This document shows positions 1-5,676 of a stretch of DNA of 9,352 bases, one piece after another (positions within the stretch are counted from its first letter, which is position 1; every line of letters begins with the position of its first letter). Source of the DNA: Myxococcales bacterium (GTDB lineage Bacteria; Myxococcota; Myxococcia; Myxococcales; Anaeromyxobacteraceae); contig JAJZTO010000085.1 of the NCBI GenBank assembly GCA_021848865.1, forward strand, positions 1-9,352, in the 5' to 3' direction. The notes below the pieces were generated by a model. It did not search any database, was not told where the DNA came from, and saw only the letters and a program-made list of their open reading frames with translations. A program made the position numbers and the translations under genes.

Positions 1-136
1 CCTCAAGGTGCTGGAGGCCGCCGAGCTGCTCGGGGAGACGGCCGGGACCGGCCTGGTGGCCACCCAGGCCCCGGCCCCGGGCACGGTGGTCGAGCCGGGG
101 ACCCGGGTGCGGCTCCTGCTCCGGCCGCGCAGCTGA
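1..136 (+). CDS. ftsI: FtsI-type penicillin-binding protein, C-terminal PASTA domain (partial, 5' end outside window)
   Basis: Only the last 44 complete codons are present (first full codon at position 2, TGA at 134-136). The peptide contains TGLVATQAPAPGTVVEPGT followed by RVRLLLRPRS. This matches the second half of a PASTA repeat: a helix, then a V.xQ.PAPGT.V..G strand-turn, then a short hydrophobic strand. PASTA domains occur at the C-terminus of some class B penicillin-binding proteins and of Ser/Thr kinases. Lying directly upstream of murE in a dcw cluster, this is most likely FtsI (PBP3-like), the septal D,D-transpeptidase that cross-links peptidoglycan in the periplasm with FtsW. The transpeptidase domain, with its SxxK, SxN and KTG motifs, is outside the window, so the enzyme assignment rests on context plus PASTA. 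The remaining uncertainty is which class B PBP name to use; E. coli FtsI lacks PASTA repeats. Confidence 0.78.
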   Translation, partial: LKVLEAAELLGETAGTGLVATQAPAPGTVVEPGTRVRLLLRPRS

Positions 137-252
137 GGCCGGTCCCACACGCCGATCGTGGCCGGGCCGCCACGCCCCCCGCCAAGTGGCCGTCCCCCGG
201 GACAAAAAGGGGCGGAAGACCGCTTGCATGGGTATCCTGTCCGGCGATATCG
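137..252 (+). other. ftsI-murE intergenic gap with small dyads
   Basis: This 116-nt stretch is the only intergenic space longer than 10 nt in the window. It contains a 5-bp hairpin GTGGC/GCCAC (158-162 with 169-173), a near-perfect dyad GTCCCCCGGGAC (192-203) followed by a run of five A (204-208), and the 8-bp palindrome CGATATCG (245-252) that abuts the murE ATG. Neither hairpin is followed by a T tract on either strand in the right orientation, so no Rho-independent terminator is seen. The part from about 202 onward is less GC-rich than the surroundings. A promoter for the murE-onward segment could lie here, but nothing proves it. Confidence 0.4.
213..228 (+). promoter_or_regulatory. Possible sigma-54-type -24/-12 element upstream of murE
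   Basis: The sequence CGGAAGACCGCTTGCA has GG at 214-215 and GC at 226-227 separated by 10 nt, with a perfect TTGCA at the -12 side. The sigma-54 (RpoN) consensus is TGGCACG-N4-TTGCA. The -24 half matches it poorly beyond the GG and one A. If real, transcription would begin near 239, about 14 nt before the murE ATG. GG-N10-GC pairs are frequent by chance in GC-rich DNA, and sigma-54 control of a housekeeping cell-wall operon would be unusual, so this is a weak candidate. Confidence 0.18.
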
Positions 253-1749
253 ATGCGGCTCTCCGAGGTCATCGAAGCGGCTGGCGCGCCGGGCGGGCCG
301 GGCGGCGATCCCGAGGTCTCGCTGGTGACGGCAGATTCACGAAAAGTGACAGAGGGAGCGGTCTTCTTCGCGGTGCGCGGCACCCGCGTGGACGGCCACG
401 ACTACGCCGCGGCCGCCGCCCGCGCCGGCGCGGTGGCGGTGGTGGCGGAGCGGAGCGTCCCCTGCGCGCCGGCCCGGCTGGTGCTCGTCGAGAGCGCCGC
501 CCGGGCCCTGTCGCTCGCCGCCGCCCGCTTCCACGGCCGGCCCGGCGAGGCGCTGCGGCTCGCCGGGATCACCGGCACCAACGGCAAGACCACGGTGGCC
601 TGGCTGGTGGAGGCCTGCCTGCGGGAGGCCGGCGTTCCCTCCGGCCTCCTCGGCACCGTGCTCTACCGCTGGCCCGGCGCCGAGCGCCCCGCGCCCCACA
701 CCACCCCCGACCCGGAGCTCCTCCAGGCGACCCTGGCCGAGATGGTGCGGGCCGGGGTCCGGGCGGCGGTCCTGGAGGTCTCCTCCCACGCGCTGGCGCA
801 GCGGCGGGTGGCCGGCCTGCCCTTCCGGGCGGCCGGCTTCACCAACCTCACCCGCGACCACCTCGACTACCACGGTGATCTGGAGAGCTACTTCCTCGCC
901 AAGCGGCTGCTCTTCCACGAGGGGCTGGCGGCGGGAGGCGTGGCGGTGGTGAACGGAGACGATCCCTTCGGCGCCCGGCTCGCCGCCGAGCTGGAGCGCG
1001 AGGGGCGGGTCGCCACCTGGCGCTACGGGGTGCGGAACGGCCGGGAGCTGCGCGCCGAGGCGCCGCGGATCGGGCTCTCCGGCATCGCCGCGGTGCTGCG
1101 CACCCCGGCCGGCCCGGTTCCGGTGCGCTCCCCGCTGGTGGGGACCCACAACCTGGAGAACCTCCTCTGCGCCGCCGGCCTGGCCCTGGCGCTGGGCGCC
1201 GCGCCCGGGGCGGTGGAGCGGGCCCTCTCGGCGAGCCGGGGCGCCCCGGGGCGGCTGGAGCGCCTCGAGGCCGGCGGGATCACCGCCTTCGTGGACTACG
1301 CCCACACCGACGACGCCCTGCGCCGGGTGCTGGCGGCGCTGCGCGCGCTCTCGCCGCGGCGGCTGCTCCTGGTGTTCGGCTGCGGCGGCGACCGGGACCG
1401 CGGCAAGCGGCCGCTCATGGGGGAGGCGGCGGCCGCCGCCGACCTGGCGGTGGTGACGAGCGACAACCCCCGCACCGAGGACCCGGCCGCCATCATCGCG
1501 GCGGTGCTGCCCGGGCTGGAGCGGGCGGGCGCGCGGCGCCTCTCCCCCGCCGAGGCCCGCGGCGGGGGGAGCGGCTACGCGATCGAGCCGGACCGGCGCG
1601 CCGCCATCGCCCTGGCCCTCTCCGTCGCCCGCCCCGGCGACGCGGTGCTCATCGCCGGCAAGGGGCACGAGGACACCCAGATCGTCGGCGCCGAGCGGCG
1701 CCACTTCGACGACCGCGAGGAGGCCCGCCGGGCGCTCGGCATCGCATGA
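253..1749 (+). CDS. murE: UDP-N-acetylmuramoyl-L-alanyl-D-glutamate--2,6-diaminopimelate ligase (MurE)
   Basis: This 498-aa cytoplasmic ligase adds meso-diaminopimelate to UDP-MurNAc-L-Ala-D-Glu using ATP. The N-terminal uridine-binding domain carries ADSRKV (27-32) and the VRGTRVDGHD block (41-50). The central ATPase domain has the P-loop GITGTNGKTT (105-114), HTTPDP (149-154), EVSSHAL (175-181), NLTRDHLDYHG (198-208) and the lysine expected to be carbamylated, K217 in FLAKRLLF. The C-terminal domain has VDYAHTDDAL (347-356), GCGGDRDRGKRPLM (376-389), SDNPRTEDP (403-411) and GKGHEDTQ (469-476). DNPR is the family signature for meso-DAP rather than L-Lys. Length is usual for MurE. The ATG at 253 is the first usable in-frame start and gives the typical MRLSEVI opening, but it has no recognisable Shine-Dalgarno. 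The stop overlaps murF by ATGA. Codons 27-35 are oddly rich in A/T-ending codons (see findings). Confidence 0.97.
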   Translation: MRLSEVIEAAGAPGGPGGDPEVSLVTADSRKVTEGAVFFAVRGTRVDGHDYAAAAARAGAVAVVAERSVPCAPARLVLVESAARALSLAAARFHGRPGEALRLAGITGTNGKTTVAWLVEACLREAGVPSGLLGTVLYRWPGAERPAPHTTPDPELLQATLAEMVRAGVRAAVLEVSSHALAQRRVAGLPFRAAGFTNLTRDHLDYHGDLESYFLAKRLLFHEGLAAGGVAVVNGDDPFGARLAAELEREGRVATWRYGVRNGRELRAEAPRIGLSGIAAVLRTPAGPVPVRSPLVGTHNLENLLCAAGLALALGAAPGAVERALSASRGAPGRLERLEAGGITAFVDYAHTDDALRRVLAALRALSPRRLLLVFGCGGDRDRGKRPLMGEAAAAADLAVVTSDNPRTEDPAAIIAAVLPGLERAGARRLSPAEARGGGSGYAIEPDRRAAIALALSVARPGDAVLIAGKGHEDTQIVGAERRHFDDREEARRALGIA

Positions 1750-3143
1750 CCCCGCCCCGCTTCACCGCCGAGGAGCTGGCCCGCGCCACCGGGGGGCGCT
1801 GGATCGGCCCGCCGCCCGTCGAGGTGGCCGGCGTCGCCACCGACACCCGCGACCTCCCCGCCGGCTGCGCCTTCGTGGCCCTTCGCGGCGAGCGCTTCGA
1901 CGCCCACGACTTCGTCGGCGGCGCCGCCGCCGCCGGGGCCCGCTGCGCCGTGGTCTCGGCCGCCTGGGCCGCGTCGGCCGCGGCGACCCCGCCCCTCCCG
2001 CTGCTCGCCGTCGAGGACCCGCTGGCGGCGCTCGGCGGCCTGGCCCACCTGCACCGCACCCGCTTCCACGTCCCGCTGGTGGGCGTGACCGGCTCGAACG
2101 GCAAGACCACCACCCGGGAGATGCTCGGCGCCATCCTGCGCGCCCGCGGCCCGGCGCTGGTCACCGCGGGCAACCTGAACAACGAGGTGGGCGTGCCGCG
2201 CACGCTCCTCGGGCTCGACGCCGGCCACTGGGCCGGGGTGGTGGAGATGGGCATGAACCACGCCGGGGAGATCGCCCGGCTCGCCGCCGTCGCCGAGCCG
2301 CAGATCGGCCTGGTCACCAACGCCGGCCCGGCCCACCTGGCCCACTTCGGCACCGTCGAGGCGGTGGCCGACGCCAAGGCGGAGCTGTACCAGGCGCTGC
2401 CGCCCGGCGGGATCGCCGTGGCCAACGCCGACGACCCCCGGATGCTGAGGCGCGCCCAGGCCTCCGGGCGGCGGCTCATCACCTTCGCGGTGGGGCGGGG
2501 CCGCCGCGGCGACGTGGTGGCCCTGGAGGTGCTGGACCACGGCCCGGCCGGGCTCCGGTTCCTGCTGGGCGTCGGCCAGCGGGAACTCACGGTGCGGCTC
2601 GGGCTGGTGGGGCTGCACAACCGGGCCAACGCCGCGGCCGCCGCCGCCGCCGCGGTGGCGCTGGGCTGCGACGACCGGGAGATCCTGCGCGGGCTCGAGG
2701 AGGTGCGGCCGGTGGGGCGCCGGCTGCGCCTGGCCGCGCTCCCCGGCGGCGCCACCCTGGTGGACGACTGCTACAACGCCAACCCCGCCTCGATGTCGGC
2801 GGCCCTGGCGACGCTGCGCGAGCTGGCGGCGCGCGGCGGCGGGCGGCCGCTGGCGGTGCTGGGCGACATGCTGGAGCTGGGAGCGGCCGAGGCCGAGGCC
2901 CACCGGGCGCTGGGCGCCGAGGCCGCCGGGGTGGTGCGGGCCCTCGGCGCCTTCGGGCCGCGCTCGGCCGCCACCGCCGAGGGGGCCCGGGCCGCGGGCC
3001 TCCCCGCCGCCGACGTGCACCAGGGCGACGACGTCGCGGCGCTGGCCGCCTGGGTGAAGGAGCGGCTCGGCCCGGGCGACGTGCTGCTGGTGAAGGGCAG
3101 CCGGGGGATGAAGCTGGAACGGCTCGTGGAGGCGCTCGCCTAG
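1746..3143 (+). CDS. murF: UDP-N-acetylmuramoyl-tripeptide--D-alanyl-D-alanine ligase (MurF)
   Basis: This 465-aa cytoplasmic ligase attaches the D-Ala-D-Ala dipeptide to UDP-MurNAc-tripeptide, completing the pentapeptide precursor. The N-terminal domain (about 1-105) has ATDTRDLPAG (31-40) and FVALRGERFDAHDF (43-56). The ATPase domain has the P-loop GVTGSNGKTTT (113-123), NLNNEVGVP (143-151), EMGMNHAGEI (167-176), TNAGPAHL (191-198) and the probable carbamylated lysine K211 in AKAEL. The C-terminal domain shows VDDCYNANPASM (339-350), LGDMLELG (372-379) and LLVKGSRGMKLE (447-458), the last two being strongly MurF-specific. Its ATG shares ATGA with the murE stop. The nearest purine-rich GAGGAGG (1717-1723) is 22 nt upstream and too distant to be a normal SD, so translation probably depends on ribosomes finishing murE. 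It abuts mraY directly. Length is normal and no key residue is missing. Confidence 0.97.
   Translation: MTPPRFTAEELARATGGRWIGPPPVEVAGVATDTRDLPAGCAFVALRGERFDAHDFVGGAAAAGARCAVVSAAWAASAAATPPLPLLAVEDPLAALGGLAHLHRTRFHVPLVGVTGSNGKTTTREMLGAILRARGPALVTAGNLNNEVGVPRTLLGLDAGHWAGVVEMGMNHAGEIARLAAVAEPQIGLVTNAGPAHLAHFGTVEAVADAKAELYQALPPGGIAVANADDPRMLRRAQASGRRLITFAVGRGRRGDVVALEVLDHGPAGLRFLLGVGQRELTVRLGLVGLHNRANAAAAAAAAVALGCDDREILRGLEEVRPVGRRLRLAALPGGATLVDDCYNANPASMSAALATLRELAARGGGRPLAVLGDMLELGAAEAEAHRALGAEAAGVVRALGAFGPRSAATAEGARAAGLPAADVHQGDDVAALAAWVKERLGPGDVLLVKGSRGMKLERLVEALA
3128..3132 (+). promoter_or_regulatory. Shine-Dalgarno of mraY
   Basis: GGAGG lies 11 nt before the mraY ATG, inside the last codons of murF. 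It supports ATG 3144 as the start even though the two genes have no spacer (TAG-ATG). Confidence 0.6.
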
Positions 3144-4286
3144 ATGCTCTACCACCTCCTCTACCCGCTGGCGGGGCGCTTCGGGCCGTTCAACGTCCTG
3201 CGCTACCCCTCCTTCCGCATCATCGCCGCCGGCTTCACCGCGCTGCTGCTGGGCCTCCTGCTCGGGCCGCTCTTCATCGAGCGGCTGCGGGTGGCCCAGT
3301 ACGGGTCGTCCAACGTCCGCGAGGACACGCCGGAGAACCACAAGAAGAAGGCCGGCACCCCGTCGATGGGCGGGATGCTGGTCCTCTTCAGCCTGTCGGT
3401 GGCCACGCTGCTCTTCGCCGACCTGTCGAACCGCCTGGTGTGGGCGGTGCTCCTGGTGACGCTGCTCTTCGGCGCCATCGGCTTCTGGGACGACTGGCTC
3501 AAGATCTCGAAGCGCGACTCGAAGGGGCTGCCGGGCCGCCGCAAGCTGCTCTGGCAGCTGCTGGTGGTGCTGGCGGTCTACTACCTGCTCCTCACCGACC
3601 TCTCCTTCCAGGTGGAGCCGCGCTTCCCCTTCCTCTTCGTCGGCAGCTACCTCGACCTCCACCTCTCGCTGCCCTTCGTCTCCACCCGCATCTTCGAGCC
3701 CTCGCTGGGCTGGCTCTACCTGCCCTTCATGCTCCTGGTGGTGCTGGGCACCAGCCACGCCGTCAACCTCACCGACGGGCTCGACGGCCTGGCCATCGGC
3801 CCGGCCATCGTCTCCGGCTTCACCTTCCTGGTGCTCTCCTACGTGGCCGGGACCACCATCGCCGGCTTCTCCCTGGCCGGCTACCTGCGGATCCCGCAGA
3901 TCCCCGGCGCGGCGGAGCTGGGGGTCTACTGCGCCGCGCTGGTGGGGTCCGGCATCGCCTTCCTCTGGTACAACACCTACCCGGCCTCGGTCTTCATGGG
4001 CGACGTCGGCTCGCTGGCCCTCGGCGGCGGGCTGGGCACGCTGGCGGTGCTGACCAAGAACGAGGTGGCGAGCGCCATCCTCCACGGCGTCTTCCTGGTC
4101 GAGACGGTGAGCGTCATCGTCCAGGTCGCCAGCTTCAAGACCACCGGCAAGCGGGTCTTCCGCATGGCCCCCATCCACCACCACTTCGAGCTGAAGGGGT
4201 GGGCCGAGCCCAAGATCATCGTCCGCTTCTGGATCCTCTCCGTGATGCTGGCGCTGGTGGCGCTGGCCTCGCTCAAGCTGAGGTAG
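3144..4286 (+). CDS. mraY: Phospho-N-acetylmuramoyl-pentapeptide-transferase (MraY, lipid I synthase)
   Basis: This 380-aa polytopic inner-membrane enzyme transfers phospho-MurNAc-pentapeptide from UDP to undecaprenyl phosphate, making lipid I. About ten hydrophobic segments are visible, roughly at 26-46, 76-92, 98-115, 135-152, 190-206, 218-236, 260-275, 285-303, 310-331 and 358-377. Family motifs are intact: HKKKAGTPSMGG (66-77), the Asp pair in FWDDWLK (D116, D117), NLTDGLDGL (208-216), WYNTYPASVFMGDVGS (275-290, with the catalytic-region Asp D287) and the HHH loop in MAPIHHHFELKGW (341-353). The usual version of the second motif is FLDDYLK, so the two Trp residues are a mild variation. 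Length is slightly above the 360 aa of E. coli MraY. The gene starts on the base after the murF stop. murD follows after 7 nt. Confidence 0.97.
   Translation: MLYHLLYPLAGRFGPFNVLRYPSFRIIAAGFTALLLGLLLGPLFIERLRVAQYGSSNVREDTPENHKKKAGTPSMGGMLVLFSLSVATLLFADLSNRLVWAVLLVTLLFGAIGFWDDWLKISKRDSKGLPGRRKLLWQLLVVLAVYYLLLTDLSFQVEPRFPFLFVGSYLDLHLSLPFVSTRIFEPSLGWLYLPFMLLVVLGTSHAVNLTDGLDGLAIGPAIVSGFTFLVLSYVAGTTIAGFSLAGYLRIPQIPGAAELGVYCAALVGSGIAFLWYNTYPASVFMGDVGSLALGGGLGTLAVLTKNEVASAILHGVFLVETVSVIVQVASFKTTGKRVFRMAPIHHHFELKGWAEPKIIVRFWILSVMLALVALASLKLR
4280..4283 (+). promoter_or_regulatory. Shine-Dalgarno supporting the GTG start of murD
   Basis: GAGG at the end of mraY (in TGAGGTAG) sits 10 nt before GTG 4294. 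It supports this GTG, which has no ATG competitor near the N-terminal Rossmann motif. Confidence 0.5.
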
Positions 4287-4293
4287 CGCGCCC

Positions 4294-5676
4294 GTGCCCT
4301 TCCCCATCGAGCTCCGCGGCCGCAACGTCCTGGTGGTGGGCCTGGCGCGCAGCGGCGTCGCCGCGGCCCGGCTGGCCGCCTCGCGCGGCGCCCGGGTCCG
4401 GGCCACCGACCGGCGGGTGGCCACCGAGCTGGGCCCGCTGGCGGAGCTGGAGGCGGCCGGCGTCGAGCTGGCGCTGGGCGGCCACGACGCCGCCGACTTC
4501 ACCCGCGCCGACCTGGTGGTGGTCTCGCCGGGCGTGCCGCTCTCGCTGCCCGAGATCGGCGAGGCCCGCCGGCAGGGGGTGCCGGTGGTGGCCGAGGTCG
4601 AGCTGGCCTGGCGGCTCCTCCCCGACCTGCCGCTGGTGGGGATCACCGGCACCAACGGGAAGAGCACCACCACCGCCCTCGCCGGCTCGCTGCTGCAGCG
4701 CCACCGCCGGACCTTCGTGGGCGGCAACCTGGGCACGCCGCTCTCCGAGCTGCTGCTCTCCGGGCGCCCCGTCGAGGCGGTGGTGCTGGAGCTCTCCTCC
4801 TTCCAGCTGGAGGGGATCGAGCGCCTCCACCCCACCGTGGCCGCCTGCCTGAACGTCACCCCCGACCACCTGGACCGCTACCCGGACCTGGAGGCCTACG
4901 CCGCCGCCAAGGCCCGGCTCTTCGCCACCCAGCGGCCCGGCGACCTGGCGGTGGCCAACGCCCGCGACCCGCGCACCCTGGCCATGGCCGCCTCGTCGCC
5001 GGGCGAGGCCTGGAGCTTCGGCTTCGGCCCGCCGGCGCCGCGGGCGGCCCGCGACGTCTCCGGCGGGGAGGGGCCCTGCGAGATCGTGGTCACCTCCTCC
5101 TCGGGCGCCGCCGAGCGCTTCCGGGTGGCGGCCCGCTCGCTGCGCGGGCGGCACAACCGCGAGAACGCCATGGCCGCGGTCCTCTGCGCCCGGCGCCTGG
5201 GGGTCCCGGCGGCGGAGATCCAGGCCGGCCTCGACACCTTCCCGGGCCTGCCCCACCGCCTGGAGCTGGTGCGGGAGCACGCCGGCGTCGAGTGGGTGAA
5301 CGACTCCAAGGCCACCAACGTGGACTCGACGCAGGTGGGGCTGGCCGCCTTCCCGGCCGACCGTCCCCACCTGCTGCTGATCATGGGCGGGCGCGGCAAG
5401 GGGGCGCCCTACACGCCGCTGCGCCCCCTCTTCCCGGGGCGGGTGAAGGCCCTCTTCACGGTGGGCGAGGACGCCCCGGCGGTGGAGCGGGACCTCGGCG
5501 ACCTCTGCCCCACCGAGCGGGCCGGCACCCTGGCGGCGGCGGTGGTCCAGGCGGCGGCGGCGGCGGCGCCCGGCGACGTGGTGCTGCTCTCGCCCGCCTG
5601 CGCCAGCTACGACCAGTTCCGCAGCTACGAGGAGCGCGGCGACGCCTTCCGGCGGCTCGCCGTGGAGCTGCGCTGA
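4294..5676 (+). CDS. murD: UDP-N-acetylmuramoylalanine--D-glutamate ligase (MurD)
   Basis: This 460-aa cytoplasmic ligase adds D-glutamate to UDP-MurNAc-L-Ala. The N-terminal Rossmann-like uridine-binding domain has VVGLARSGVAAA (14-25) and VVVSPGVPLS (75-84). The ATPase domain has the P-loop GITGTNGKSTTT (116-127), GGNLGTPL (143-150), ELSSFQLE (166-173), LNVTPDHLDRY (186-196) and the probable carbamylated lysine K206 in AAKARLF. The C-terminal domain has RGRHNRENAMAA (284-295), GLPHRLE (318-324), VNDSKATNVDST (335-346), GGRGKG (365-370), and LLSPACASYDQF (431-442) followed by YEERGDAF. SPG(V/I)P in the N-domain, GLPHRLE and the SPACAS block separate MurD from MurC, MurE and MurF. It starts with GTG, the only non-ATG start in the cluster, giving MPFPIELRGRNVLVVG. 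An Ala-rich run near 414-425 (a GGC/GCG-rich DNA tract) lies in a surface helix and is probably neutral. The TGA shares its A with the ftsW ATG. Confidence 0.97.
   Translation: MPFPIELRGRNVLVVGLARSGVAAARLAASRGARVRATDRRVATELGPLAELEAAGVELALGGHDAADFTRADLVVVSPGVPLSLPEIGEARRQGVPVVAEVELAWRLLPDLPLVGITGTNGKSTTTALAGSLLQRHRRTFVGGNLGTPLSELLLSGRPVEAVVLELSSFQLEGIERLHPTVAACLNVTPDHLDRYPDLEAYAAAKARLFATQRPGDLAVANARDPRTLAMAASSPGEAWSFGFGPPAPRAARDVSGGEGPCEIVVTSSSGAAERFRVAARSLRGRHNRENAMAAVLCARRLGVPAAEIQAGLDTFPGLPHRLELVREHAGVEWVNDSKATNVDSTQVGLAAFPADRPHLLLIMGGRGKGAPYTPLRPLFPGRVKALFTVGEDAPAVERDLGDLCPTERAGTLAAAVVQAAAAAAPGDVVLLSPACASYDQFRSYEERGDAFRRLAVELR
5664..5667 (+). promoter_or_regulatory. Shine-Dalgarno of ftsW
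   Basis: GGAG in the last codons of murD, 8 nt before ATG 5676, together with the TGATG stop/start overlap, fixes the ftsW start. The frame stays open about 380 nt further upstream, but only because it runs out-of-frame through murD. Confidence 0.55.

Noticed and set aside
158..203. Hairpins 158-173 and 192-203 as a transcription terminator after ftsI
   Set aside because: Stems are only 5 bp and no T tract follows on the + strand (a C run and an A run follow instead). On the - strand the T run precedes the hairpin.
224..253. Sigma-70 promoter TTGCAT ... TATCGA
   Set aside because: The -35 is partial, the -10 matches only 3 of 6 bases and the start would fall inside the murE coding region.
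186..878. A + strand frame beginning MAVPRDKKGRK upstream of murE
   Set aside because: The first 20 or so residues lie in the gap and the rest is an arginine/glycine-rich out-of-frame reading of murE. There is no SD and no domain.
3440..4852. A 470-aa + strand frame overlapping mraY and murD
   Set aside because: Out-of-frame reading of both genes. It is Pro/Arg/Ala-rich, has no family motifs and crosses the mraY-murD boundary, which real coding would not do.
1575..4859. A 1094-aa open frame on the - strand antisense to murE end, murF, mraY and murD
   Set aside because: It is an antisense shadow: with nearly all third positions G or C, stop codons are rare on the opposite strand. The translation is low-complexity (His, Gln, Gly, Arg, Glu) with no recognisable domain, while the + strand carries motif-complete Mur genes throughout.
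5292..5675. In-frame upstream extension of ftsW
   Set aside because: It overlaps murD in another frame with low-complexity sequence. The family N-terminus, SD and TGATG overlap all point to ATG 5676.
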